From: Streptomyces mobaraensis NBRC 13819 = DSM 40847
GTDB lineage: Bacteria; Actinomycetota; Actinomycetes; Streptomycetales; Streptomycetaceae
DNA: 64,000 nt
Assembly (NCBI RefSeq): GCF_017916255.1
Contig: NZ_CP072827.1
Span: 2,418,001 to 2,482,000, forward strand
Direction: 5' to 3'
Each line of letters starts with the position of its first letter. Position 1 is the first letter of the stretch. The position numbers and the translations under genes are program-made. Positions 8,162 through 16,324 of the stretch are shown here, piece by piece. The notes below the pieces were generated by a model. The model was not told the origin of the DNA. It made no database searches and saw nothing but the letters and a program-made list of their open reading frames with translations.

Positions 8162-9139
8162 ATGTCCCGACCCACCGGCCGCGTGCTGACCCTCCTGGAA
8201 CTCCTGCAGTCGGGCGGCACCCGCACCGTTGCCGAACTCGCCGACCGGCTCGGCGTCGAAGGCCGCACCGTCCGGCGGTACGTGGCCCAGCTCGTCGACC
8301 TGGGCGTGGCCGTGGAGTCGGTACGCGGTCGCCACGGCGGCTACCGCCTCGCCCCCGGATACCGCCTTCCCCCGCTCATGCTCGGCGACGACGAGGCGCT
8401 GGCCGTGCTCCTCGGCCTGGTCGCCGGCCGCCGGACGGGGCTGACGACCACCGAGCGCGCGGCGAACGAGACGGCGTCGGCGAAGATCCGGCGGGTCCTG
8501 CCCCGCCACCTCGTCCGCCGGCTCGACATCCTGCTGGAGGCCCTCCACTTCACCGACCGGCCCGGGGAGTTCGCCGCCCCGGACGCCGGGACGCTGCTCA
8601 CCCTCGCCGACGCGGTGCGCCACCGCCGGCCGGTCACCCTCCGCTACACCGACCGCGACGGGCGGACCGCCGAACGCACCCTGCACGCGTACGGGATCGT
8701 CGCCCACGCGGGCCGGTGGTACGTCACGGGCGAGGACGCCCGGATCGGCGAGAACCGGACCCTCCGGCTCGACCGCGTCACGGCCGCGCGGGCCCTGCCC
8801 GGCTCGTTCCCGGCGCCCTCGGGCCCCGGCCCGGCGGAACGGGTCCTGTCGGGGTTCGCCACGGCCGCGTACCGGCACGAGGTGGCCTTGCGGATCCACG
8901 GAACGGTCGAGCGGATCCGCGCCCGCCTCCCCGCCTCCATCGCCGTCCTGGACGAGGCGGATGGGTCTCACACGGCCGAGCGTTGGCGGCGCGTCGAGCT
9001 ACGCGTGGAGCGGCTCGACTGGCTGCCACCGGTCCTCGCCTCGCTCGACCGGCCGTTCGTCGTCGAACGCCCCGACGCACTGCGCGATCTCGTCGCCGCG
9101 TTCGCGGACCGCCTGGCGTCGTACGCGCGCGGAACCTGA
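8162..9139 (+). CDS. HTH/WYL-domain transcriptional regulator
   Basis: A 325-residue DeoR-like winged-helix plus WYL-domain regulator. The N-terminal winged helix is visible in VLTLLELLQSGG, TVAELADRLGVEGRTVRRYV and GRHGGYRLAPGYRLPPL. The WYL region follows with AGRWYVTGED and a C-terminal WCX-like segment. WYL domains are thought to bind ligands or nucleic acid to modulate DNA binding. ATG 8162 is chosen because upstream in-frame codons translate to unrelated residues. It probably regulates the divergent VOC gene. Confidence 0.9.
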   Translation: MSRPTGRVLTLLELLQSGGTRTVAELADRLGVEGRTVRRYVAQLVDLGVAVESVRGRHGGYRLAPGYRLPPLMLGDDEALAVLLGLVAGRRTGLTTTERAANETASAKIRRVLPRHLVRRLDILLEALHFTDRPGEFAAPDAGTLLTLADAVRHRRPVTLRYTDRDGRTAERTLHAYGIVAHAGRWYVTGEDARIGENRTLRLDRVTAARALPGSFPAPSGPGPAERVLSGFATAAYRHEVALRIHGTVERIRARLPASIAVLDEADGSHTAERWRRVELRVERLDWLPPVLASLDRPFVVERPDALRDLVAAFADRLASYARGT

Positions 9140-9280
9140 CGCCGCTGCGGGCGGCGGGACCGGCGGACCGGCCGGTACACCGCGTACGAGGCCACCGCAC
9201 CGCGCAAACGGGCCCGGCTCGCGCGCCCGCATCCGAACCCGCGCCGCCACTCGCTCAGTTCGCCCCGAGCCGCGCGCCCC

Positions 9281-9631
9281 TCACTCCCCCTGCGCCCACG
9301 CCGCGACCGGCAGCGACAGATAGACACCCACGTCCCGCAGCCCGCTCGCCGACCGGATGCCGGCGCACAGCCGGTCGGCCCGCTCCTGGCGGTCGGCGGC
9401 CCGGCTCGCGAACCACTTCGACCGCACCTCGACGACGACGTCCATTCCGCCGCTGTCCAGCGGCCCGAGCGGCCGGAAGCGCAACTCGACGTCACCCGGC
9501 CGCAGATCGCCGTCGTACGGCTCCTCGGGGCACTCCACCGCGAGGGACACCAAGTGCGGGAGCTTTTCGCGCAGTTCTCGGAGGGTGTCCTCGAGGACGT
9601 GGGGCGCGTAGGTGATCTCCACGAGTGGCAT
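9281..9631 (-). CDS. Tautomerase-like small protein, last gene of a four-gene cassette
   Basis: A 116-residue protein starting MPLVEITYAP. A proline directly after the initiator Met followed by a short beta strand is the hallmark of the tautomerase superfamily, where the exposed Pro is the catalytic base. The rest (ELRFRPLGPLDSGGMDVVVEV, and ADRLCAGIRS near the C-terminus) fits an alpha/beta fold. It starts only 9 nt after the stop of the 183-residue gene, with AGGGTGG just ahead of its ATG, so it is likely in the same operon. Activity is unproven. Confidence 0.65.
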   Translation of the reverse strand: MPLVEITYAPHVLEDTLRELREKLPHLVSLAVECPEEPYDGDLRPGDVELRFRPLGPLDSGGMDVVVEVRSKWFASRAADRQERADRLCAGIRSASGLRDVGVYLSLPVAAWAQGE

Positions 9632-9640
9632 CGGGCCACC

Positions 9641-10192
9641 CTACGCCGAGGGCGGCCGCATCCCCCACGTCACAGTCGCCTCCCCCCTCCCCGGGCTCCC
9701 ACCCGACCGCGCGAGCAGCGCACGCACCTCCACGGCCCCGGCCAGCACCTCGTCCGCATGCGGCGCCGGCAGCAGCCAGAAGTCACCCGGCCCCTCGCGG
9801 CGGCCGGGGTGCGGCGCACGCAGATACCGCAGGTGGTCGTCGATCCCGACGGCCCGCGTCCCCTTCCCGGCGACCCACGTCCGCGCCGTACCCGCCCGCA
9901 CCAGAACGCTGTAGGCGTCCCGCCGACGGGTCACCACCACGCCGTACGCGATCCCCGCTTCCCGGAACGCCGCCTCGATCACATCGTCCGTCCGCACCCC
10001 GCCGATGCCGCCCTCCACGGCCTCCGCCGGGAGGTGGACCACGTCGAAGCGCCGCCCGATCTCGATCGCGGACGTCCGGCCCTCCGCCCAGTCCTCGTGG
10101 ATCTCGCGCGGTCGCGGGACCCTCGAGACGAGCCACAGCGCGCCGGGGTGGCGCTGCGTGGGGTACGTGAGGGGCAGCGGCGCGTGCGTCAC
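9641..10192 (-). CDS. Hypothetical protein, weakly primase/polymerase-like
   Basis: A 183-residue protein starting at GTG 10192, which shares GTGA with the preceding stop; GAGGAGG lies just upstream. Recognisable stretches are GRRFDVVHLPAEAV, YSVLVRAGTARTW and GDFWLLPAPHADEVLAGAVE. These recall the N-terminal part of short Streptomyces proteins annotated as bifunctional primase/polymerase-like, but the metal-binding acidic motif of true primpols is not evident. I infer a small adaptor-like role in the cassette. Function unknown. Confidence 0.6.
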   Translation of the reverse strand: MTHAPLPLTYPTQRHPGALWLVSRVPRPREIHEDWAEGRTSAIEIGRRFDVVHLPAEAVEGGIGGVRTDDVIEAAFREAGIAYGVVVTRRRDAYSVLVRAGTARTWVAGKGTRAVGIDDHLRYLRAPHPGRREGPGDFWLLPAPHADEVLAGAVEVRALLARSGGSPGRGEATVTWGMRPPSA

Positions 10193-10458
10193 CGGGCCAC
10201 CTCCTCGGGAGCCGCGGCTCCGGAATCCGGATCCACCCGCCAGAACGAGGTCGTCACCGCGCAGTACGTACGGTGCTCCGGGTGCAGCCGCGTGTGCTTC
10301 AGCGCCCACACCTCGGCGCCCAGGGGGTCGCCCTCGCCCGCCCGGGACGTCTTCCGGCAGGACCGGCACTGGAACTCGTACACCGGCTCGACGGGCAGCC
10401 CCCGCCCACCGTCGCGCGCCAGCACGAACGCGGGCACCACGCTGTCCACTTGCGTCAC
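10189..10458 (-). CDS. Small zinc-ribbon-like protein (DUF7848-like)
   Basis: An 89-residue protein with the pair YEFQCRSCRK and later THRLHPEHRTY-type His/Cys residues, suggesting a metal-binding ribbon. It resembles the DUF7848 group of Streptomyces small proteins by overall pattern (recollection, not a search). GTG at 10458 overlaps the upstream stop by 4 nt, and its own stop overlaps the next GTG by 4 nt. Translation of the three genes is therefore probably coupled. Confidence 0.62.
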   Translation of the reverse strand: MTQVDSVVPAFVLARDGGRGLPVEPVYEFQCRSCRKTSRAGEGDPLGAEVWALKHTRLHPEHRTYCAVTTSFWRVDPDSGAAAPEEVAR

Positions 10459-10697
10459 CGCCGCCTCCCGTGCGGGTGCCTCCGCAACTCGACGTCGCAG
10501 TCGACGACGCGCGAGAAGTCACCGTCCCGCCGCGCGACGACCCGCTGCCGCGCGAGCGCTGCACAGACGTCGCAACCGGGCGCGGGCGCGGGCCCGTTGC
10601 CGTCCGCCCCGGGCGGCTCCGCCGAAACGCCGCCCACAGCGGCATCCGCCAGCGCGGCCCTGCGGGCGCGGTCCTGTGGTGTTCGTTGGTGTGGCAT
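10455..10697 (-). CDS. Small CxxC protein, first gene of the coupled cassette
   Basis: An 80-residue protein containing PGCDVCAALARQR and a C-terminal VDCDVELRRHPHG. ATG at 10697 has GGAG with a 6-nt gap and is preferred over GTG 10709. It lies 107 bp downstream of the XRE regulator on the same strand. The CxxC and later Cys/His residues could bind zinc. Function unknown. Confidence 0.6.
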   Translation of the reverse strand: MPHQRTPQDRARRAALADAAVGGVSAEPPGADGNGPAPAPGCDVCAALARQRVVARRDGDFSRVVDCDVELRRHPHGRRR

Positions 10698-10804
10698 GTT
10701 CGGCTCCACGCACAGACGATGTGTTGGTCGTCACATCGTGCTGGCGCGCAAGAGCCGGAACTGTCATAGCCCGCTGATAGCCAGGGCCATGCATTGACGC
10801 TCAG

Positions 10805-11977
10805 TCATGCACTCAGCCAGGCACCGAAGCTGATGAAGTCCTCCGGCATGCGCCGCTTCGCCGACTCCAGGCCGGAGTACGTCTCACGGACGACCGGGTG
10901 GTAGCGGGTCTGCTGGGGCGCCAGCCTGCGCGCCTCCAGCAGGTTGCCGAAGGCCGCTTCCGTGCGGCCGGTCCACATCTGTGCGCGCGCCACCTCGGCG
11001 TAGTGGTGGGACATCCGGGACCGCGGCCAGTCGGCGGGCAGCCGGATGCCGCGTGCCACGTCGACGGCCGCTCCGTACTCGTCCAGCTCGGCCAGCACGC
11101 TCACCCGGTGCACACCGACGTTGGCCGGCCCGAACGCCAGCCAGTGGACCTTCTCAGCCGGGCCCGTGTGCGCGGCGATCCGGGCCGCCTCGGCCAAGTG
11201 GCTCTCGGCCGTGTCACCGTCCTTGGCCCGGCCGGCCAGCACCGCTGCCCCCAGGTGCAGTTGCCCGGTGACGATGTCGCGTTCGCGACCGGGGTCGGCC
11301 TGTTCCAGCCGGTCCATCCCGAAGCCGATCAGCCGCTCCCCCATGCGGTAGTCACTGGCCCGGAGGCAGGCCAGGGCCCGCATGTACTGCCGCATGCCGC
11401 CGAGCACCGGGTCGGAGGCGCGTTCCGCGGCCCACTCCAACCGGTCCAGGGCGATCGCCGCCAGGTCGATGAACCCCAGCTTCGTGGCGACGTCGTACGC
11501 GGTCCGGTAGCCGCTGGCCAGCGTCCGCCACGCCTCGGTCGTCCCCTCCGTGTGCGCGACCGTGGTCGCCTCGCAGATCAGGGAGGGCAGCTCGGACGCC
11601 GCCCGCTTGATGTCGGTGGCCCGGATCAGCATGCACAACTCGTCGGCCTTGGACGCCAGCTCGGCCGGACCGCGCGGGGTGAGGTCCGGATCCACACCGA
11701 GGTCGTACACGTTCAGGGCCTCACGGATCGGGTTGATCAGCCCGTCGAGGTGGTCCTGCCGCAATTCCTCAAGGTACGGCTGCCCCGTCAACTCGACGAC
11801 GGGCACCGAAAGAACGCGCGCGAGGGCGCCGATCACGGACGGGCTGGCCGGCATCTGGCCCTGCTCGACCTTGGTGAGGGTGCTGTACGAGACGTTGCTC
11901 CGGTAGGCCAGTTCGCGCTGAGTCAGTCGGCGACGCTTCCGCGTCTTCGCGATCCGCGCACCGGTGTGCTCCGACAT
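10805..11977 (-). CDS. XRE-family regulator with TPR-like C-terminal domain
   Basis: A 390-residue regulator. Residues about 8-65 form an XRE HTH (RLTQRELAYRSNVSYSTLTKVEQGQ). The remaining 320 residues are helical repeats typical of streptomycete TPR-containing XRE regulators, which can bind peptides or partner proteins. ATG 11977 is preferred because the upstream extension is Cys/Arg-rich and looks non-coding. It is divergent from the RibD-like gene across 217 bp and precedes the four-gene cassette. It is likely to control either or both, which is inference. Confidence 0.88.
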   Translation of the reverse strand: MSEHTGARIAKTRKRRRLTQRELAYRSNVSYSTLTKVEQGQMPASPSVIGALARVLSVPVVELTGQPYLEELRQDHLDGLINPIREALNVYDLGVDPDLTPRGPAELASKADELCMLIRATDIKRAASELPSLICEATTVAHTEGTTEAWRTLASGYRTAYDVATKLGFIDLAAIALDRLEWAAERASDPVLGGMRQYMRALACLRASDYRMGERLIGFGMDRLEQADPGRERDIVTGQLHLGAAVLAGRAKDGDTAESHLAEAARIAAHTGPAEKVHWLAFGPANVGVHRVSVLAELDEYGAAVDVARGIRLPADWPRSRMSHHYAEVARAQMWTGRTEAAFGNLLEARRLAPQQTRYHPVVRETYSGLESAKRRMPEDFISFGAWLSA

Positions 11978-12194
11978 GCTGAACTCCGATCTGCTCTCGA
12001 CACCAGGACGATACCCATCCCGATCCCCGCAGCACCCGTCTTCATCACCCGCGCATCTGGAGCCACACCTGTACCGGCATTCCACACACCCCACCAGACA
12101 TGGGCACCAATCTGCCGTGGCGCCAGCGCACTTGGACGCGTCGTCGCGAAGAATGAACACACGGCAGTCGCCTCACCCTCTCCGAAGGAGACGC

Positions 12195-12908
12195 ATGCAC
12201 ATCAGCGAGCTGGTCGGCGCCGACGAGTGGCACACCGTCGAGGGGCGCCCCTACGTCGTCTACAAATACGCCGCCACGCTGGACGGCCGCATCGCCGCGG
12301 CGGACGGCACCAGCCAGTGGATCACCAGCGCGGAGTCCCGCGCCGAGGTGCACGCGCTGCGCGCCGCCTGCCAGGCGACCGTCGTGGGGTCGGGCACACA
12401 GCAGGCCGACGACCCGCACCTGGCCGTGCGGTCGGCGAAGGACGACCCGAACCTCAAGGTCACCGCACCGGCCGGGCGCCAACCGTGGCGCGTCGTCGTG
12501 GACACCCACGCCCGGACGCCGCGCAGCGCCCGCGTGCTCGACGATGCCGCGCCGACGCTGATCGCCGTGGCCGACGGTGCGGACGCGTCGCACTTGGAGG
12601 GCCGGGCGACCGTCGTCCGGCTGCCGAAGGCGGCGGAGGGCCTGGGCATCACGTCCCTGTTGCGCGCACTGCACGAGCGCGACGTGCGCGGCGTGTTCCT
12701 GGAGGGCGGGCCCACCCTCGCCGCCTCGTTCGTGTCGGCGGGGCTTGTCGACCGCGTCATCGCGTACATCGCGCCCGCCCTCCTGGGCCGGGGCAAGAGC
12801 GCCCTCCAGGGCGGAACGATCGGCACGATCGGCGACACGCTGCGCTGCGACCTGATCGACGTGGCCCGTTCGGGCCCGGACGTCCGTTTGGTGGCGCGAC
12901 CGCGTTAA
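12195..12908 (+). CDS. RibD C-terminal-type reductase (dihydrofolate reductase fold)
   Basis: A 237-residue stand-alone RibD reductase-domain protein. Signature segments are YKYAATLDGRIAAADGTSQW, the NADPH-region AVVGSGTQQADDPHL-type motif, FLEGGPTLAASF and the late AYIAPALLGRG. In riboflavin synthesis this domain reduces the ribosylaminopyrimidine, but stand-alone copies are often in accessory or specialised pathways. There is no deaminase domain and no rib operon nearby. GAAGGAG at 12184-12190 fixes ATG 12195. The XRE regulator is divergent. Confidence 0.88.
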   Translation: MHISELVGADEWHTVEGRPYVVYKYAATLDGRIAAADGTSQWITSAESRAEVHALRAACQATVVGSGTQQADDPHLAVRSAKDDPNLKVTAPAGRQPWRVVVDTHARTPRSARVLDDAAPTLIAVADGADASHLEGRATVVRLPKAAEGLGITSLLRALHERDVRGVFLEGGPTLAASFVSAGLVDRVIAYIAPALLGRGKSALQGGTIGTIGDTLRCDLIDVARSGPDVRLVARPR

Positions 12909-12947
12909 GCGGTGGCGGGGCAGCCGGCCGATCGCCACGCTGGGGGC

Positions 12948-13804
12948 ATGGAGTACCACCCCAGAGACGTTCCGGACCCCGCGTGGCTCGGCGCCCCGAT
13001 CGACGCCCGTTCGCTGTTCGCTCCCGAACACGCCGCGCTGATGGCCACGCTGCGCGGCCTGGCGCCCGCCGAGTGGGAAAGGGAAGCGGTGCCGGGCTGG
13101 ACCGTGCGCGATCTCGCCGCACACGTGCTGGGTGATTGCTACGGACGTCTGGCTCGCGACCGCGACCACCACGGCGGAGGGCCCGTCCCGCGCCGGGCGA
13201 GACCCTCGAAACGTTCATCCACCGCATCAACCGGGAGTGGGTGGCCGCCTTCTCCCGGGTCAGCCCCGCCGCGCTCACCGAGACGCTGGACGTGATCGGC
13301 GCGCAGACCGCGCGCTTCTTCGAGAGCGTCGGCCTCGACGCACCCTCGCTGGGAGTGGCCTGGGCCGGGATCGACCCGGCGCCGATGTGGCTGGACAGCG
13401 CCCGGGACTTCACGGAGTTCTGGACGCACCGCCAGCAGATCCGCCACGCCGTCGGCCTGCCGACCGACCAGGACCCGACGTCGCTGTCGGTCGTCCTGGA
13501 CACGTTCATGCGGGCCGTGCCCCACACCCTGCGCACGGTCGACGTGCCGCCCGGCACACAGGTCCGGCTGGAGGTCGACGGTCCGGCGGGCGGCGCGTGG
13601 ACGGTCACGGCCACCGGGACCCACTGGTCGCCGGCCGAACCGGACGCCGACCGTCCGGCCGCGTTGCTCCGCCTGGACACGGAGACGGCCTGGCGCCTGT
13701 GCACCCGGGGCATCCAACCGGGCACGGCCCTGGCCCGCGCCGGCATCGAAGGTGACCGCGCTTTGGCCGAGGCCGCCTGCCACGTCGTGTCGATCGTCTA
13801 CTGA
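12948..13804 (+). pseudogene. Frameshifted maleylpyruvate isomerase / DinB-like protein
   Basis: Two reading frames together give one protein of about 285 residues. The first starts at ATG 12948 and reads the mycothiol-dependent isomerase N-terminal domain (LAPAEWEREAVPGWTVRDLAAHVLGD). The second frame continues from about 13190 with PAPGETLETFIHRINREWV and runs to 13804. The switch lies at the CCC run at 13187-13189; one extra C would restore a single frame. Either the strain carries an inactivating one-base deletion or the sequence has an indel error. Members of the family bind divalent metal and mycothiol or a related thiol. Confidence 0.8.
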
Positions 13805-13929
13805 CGGCTGCCGCCGGCGCCACGGTCCCGGGCTCGCCGAGGCCGCCCGGGAAGTCCGGCGCGCGGCCAACGCGCCACCCACCCGTCCCCGGATCCGTCA
13901 CGGCGTGAACGGGATGTCACACTCTGCCG

Positions 13930-14364
13930 ATGACCAACGCCAAGGACACCGTCCGCCAGTTCCTCCTCCAGGTGCGATCGGGCCTGCACCCCGACCGGGC
14001 CGGCCGCTTCATGGCCGGCCTGGTCCGGGCCCACCAGGTCGTCTCGGAGGCGCCGGTGGTCGTGGAGCGGACCCCGCGACAGTACACCGAGCACGTCCAG
14101 GAGATGCTCGACGCGTACGGAGCCTTCACGCTGACCGTGGACGAACTCATCGCCGAGGGCGATCGGGTCTACGCCCGCTGGACGCAGACCGGACGGCACG
14201 TCGGACCGGTCGGCGACCACGCGCCGACCGGTGCGCGGGTCACGGCGACGACCAGTGCGGTCTACCGCGTCGAGGACGGGCTGATCGTCGAGTACTGGAT
14301 CCAGATCGACCGGCAGGGCATCACGGCCCAGTTGGAGCGAGCCGCCGCGCGCGCGGAGTACTGA
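13930..14364 (+). CDS. SnoaL-like (NTF2-fold) protein
   Basis: A 144-residue protein with the SnoaL/ester-cyclase pattern: an N-terminal helix, MLDAYGAFTLTVDELIAEGDRVYARWTQTG, and RVEDGLIVEYWIQIDRQG near the end. The fold is a cone-shaped pocket used for polyketide cyclisation or general small-molecule binding. No polyketide genes are nearby, so a housekeeping or detoxification role is more likely. No ribosome binding site is evident ahead of the ATG. Confidence 0.82.
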   Translation: MTNAKDTVRQFLLQVRSGLHPDRAGRFMAGLVRAHQVVSEAPVVVERTPRQYTEHVQEMLDAYGAFTLTVDELIAEGDRVYARWTQTGRHVGPVGDHAPTGARVTATTSAVYRVEDGLIVEYWIQIDRQGITAQLERAAARAEY

Positions 14365-14373
14365 CGCTCCCGA

Positions 14374-14676
14374 CTACCGGCCGGCGTCGGCCGTTCCGTT
14401 TCGTTCGGTGTCCGGGCGGGGCTCCGGGCCCCGGTCCGGACCGGTCCGGATCCAGAACCGCAGCTTGCCGGACCGTTCGTCCTCGAAAGCGCCACCGCAC
14501 GCCTCGATGACCTTGCGGGAGCCGGTGTTGTCCGGGTCGCAGGTGACCAGGACCGGGTCCAGGCCCAGGCCCAGGCCCGCGGCGACGGGCAGGACGGCAC
14601 GCAGCATCGCCGTGGCGTATCCGCGCCGCCGCGCGGAGGGCCGGACGTCGTAACCGATATGGCCTCCCCACGCCAA
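14374..14676 (-). pseudogene. Truncated GNAT acetyltransferase (C-terminal part only)
   Basis: A 100-residue remnant that begins at the acetyl-CoA-binding core of a GNAT acetyltransferase (HIGYDVRPSARRRGYATAML) and continues with LVTCDPDNTGSRKVIEACGG. The first half of the usual 170-180 residue protein is missing. Translating the upstream 300 bp in all three minus frames gives no acetyltransferase sequence. A short in-frame tandem CCAGGC repeat (about 14555-14578) encodes GLGLGL. Most likely a decaying gene. Confidence 0.72.
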
Positions 14677-14995
14677 CAGGCTCGTAAGGGATCACGCGCC
14701 CTTCGGGCTGAACACGCGGACGGTCGGCTCCAGGTCCGGATCCTCGTCGGGTATCACTCCCACCAGGCAGGCGTCCCCGGGAAGGTGCGTCTGCGCGTCG
14801 GTGCGGTCGACCCATGCGGCCGTCGCCGGTACGCGAGCTGCGGCATGTCCGCAGGCTGCCACGACTCCGCGCCGGAGTCCCGCGAGTTTCGGTGCGCGCA
14901 ATCGCGGAAAACCGGCAGGACCCCGGTGACGCGCGCGATTCCGCGTCTGGAATTCTTGAACTGTTCCGGGAATTCGGGGATACAGGGGGGACGTC
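14677..14995. other. Intergenic region without a supported gene
   Basis: About 320 bp between the truncated acetyltransferase and the lipoprotein gene. Frames across it give Arg/Pro-rich or unconvincing translations. The right edge contains AATTCTTGAACTG and GAATTCGGGG, somewhat AT-richer, which probably holds the lipoprotein promoter. A GGGGGG run at 14984-14990 is its ribosome binding site. Confidence 0.5.
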
Positions 14996-15463
14996 ATGCG
15001 CCTGCGTGCGCTTGGTCTGATATGCGGTCTGATCGCGGCCGTATCCGTCACCAACACCGGATGCGCACGCGTCTTCGCCTGCGGTGACGAGGGCGACCGC
15101 CCGGCCGGGCTCATCCGTCAGGACATGGTCGGCACTTATCGCGCCGATCCCTTCGGCACCCTGACGCTGAAAAGCGACGGAACGTTCGAGGTCAGCGACT
15201 GGCCGGAGTTCGACTACCCGAAGAACCCCAAGCACACGGGCCGGGCCGCCGGCACCTGGACACTCCAGCCGGAACGGAAAACCAGGGGGACGCGCGATGA
15301 CCTCGAGCTCTCTTTCACCGGAAATCGGTACTGGGACTCCGATTTCTCCGAGTGGAGGAACCATTTCTCCTTCGACGTCACGGGCAACCGGCAGAAACCG
15401 CGCCTGTACCGCTTCACCACGGATCCGGACGTCTGCGAACTCCACACCTTCCGCCACGGCTGA
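14996..15463 (+). CDS. Putative lipoprotein, unknown function
   Basis: A 155-residue secreted protein. The first 23 residues form a lipoprotein-type signal peptide (LGLICGLIAAVSV then NTGCAR, with Cys23 as the likely lipidated residue). The mature part reads MVGTYRADPFGTLTLKSDG and AGTWTLQPER, the pattern of a small beta-rich lipocalin-like or lipoprotein domain found in actinobacteria. Further Cys residues near both ends may form a disulfide. No partner gene is evident. Confidence 0.75.
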   Translation: MRLRALGLICGLIAAVSVTNTGCARVFACGDEGDRPAGLIRQDMVGTYRADPFGTLTLKSDGTFEVSDWPEFDYPKNPKHTGRAAGTWTLQPERKTRGTRDDLELSFTGNRYWDSDFSEWRNHFSFDVTGNRQKPRLYRFTTDPDVCELHTFRHG

Positions 15464-15618
15464 CGCGGCCGGGCGGGTTCATCACGGCGCGAGGCGCCGG
15501 ACCGCCCAAGCGCTCCCCCCACCCGGAAGCTTCGCGGTCACCGAGCCGAACGAACCCCGGACTGTCAGTGGGGGCCGCTACGGTGTGTAGTGCACGGCTT
15601 ACTCATCAGGGGAGGCGC

Positions 15619-16242
15619 ATGATGGCAATCATGGTGGACATTCCGCGCGAGGCGCTCCAGTCGATACACGGCGGTGGGGACGGGGACGAACCGAAGGCCG
15701 ATTTCGAGCAGCTCTGCCGCGATCTGGAGCAGGTCAACGACACCCTGCCCGACGGGTACCGCGTGGAGATCATCGGGGGGAAGATCATCATGTCGCCGTG
15801 GTCCCAGGGCCGCTACCTGCGCGCCATGCGGAGTCTTGAGCGACAGCTCAGGCCGCACGCCCCGGAGGGGCACGAGGTGGGCACCGAGCCCTGCCTGTTC
15901 CGCTTTCCCGCACAGGAGCGAGGCTACGGGCCCGACCTGCACGTCGCCGACGAAGCCCTCGTCGACGTCGAGAGCATCTTCCTGCCGGGCGAGGCCCTGT
16001 CCCTGGTCGGCGAGGTGACCTCCTCGTCCACACGGGCTTTCGACCTCACTGACAAGGTGGACGTCTACGGCCGGGGCGGCGTCCCGGTCTACGTCCTGAT
16101 CGACATGGCCGTCAAAGCGGTCACCGTGTACCACGACCCCACCCCCGACCGCGGCTACCGGGCCCACACCCAGGTCAAGTTCGGCGACAAGGTGCGGATC
16201 CCCGCCCCCTTCGACTGCGAGGTGGACACTGCCGCTTGGTGA
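15619..16242 (+). CDS. Uma2 family (PD-(D/E)XK-like) endonuclease-fold protein
   Basis: A 207-residue Uma2/DUF820 protein. It shows DGYRVEIIGGKIIMSP, then GPDLHVADEALV, then LVGEVTSSSTRAFDLTDKVDVYG and GVPVYVLIDM. The D, E and K of these segments sit where the restriction-endonuclease-like active site is expected. Uma2 proteins are abundant in actinobacteria and cyanobacteria; the biological role is unresolved. GGGGAGG precedes ATG codons at 15619 and 15622; either could be the start. A second family member lies at 52841-53407. Confidence 0.85.
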   Translation: MMAIMVDIPREALQSIHGGGDGDEPKADFEQLCRDLEQVNDTLPDGYRVEIIGGKIIMSPWSQGRYLRAMRSLERQLRPHAPEGHEVGTEPCLFRFPAQERGYGPDLHVADEALVDVESIFLPGEALSLVGEVTSSSTRAFDLTDKVDVYGRGGVPVYVLIDMAVKAVTVYHDPTPDRGYRAHTQVKFGDKVRIPAPFDCEVDTAAW

Positions 16243-16324
16243 ACCCGACGGGCATCAGGCGCGGCGGCCCGCCCGCGTCAAAATCCCGTGACGGCGGGCC
16301 GCGCCCCGCCTAGGATCAGCTGCC

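Noticed and set aside
12195..14364. RibD reductase and SnoaL-like gene suggesting an antibiotic cluster
   Set aside because: No polyketide, peptide synthetase or other biosynthetic core enzyme is near; both genes are common as singletons.
14692..15114. Minus-strand frame next to the truncated acetyltransferase as its missing N-terminus
   Set aside because: Its translation shows no acetyltransferase strand or helix pattern and is not in the same frame.
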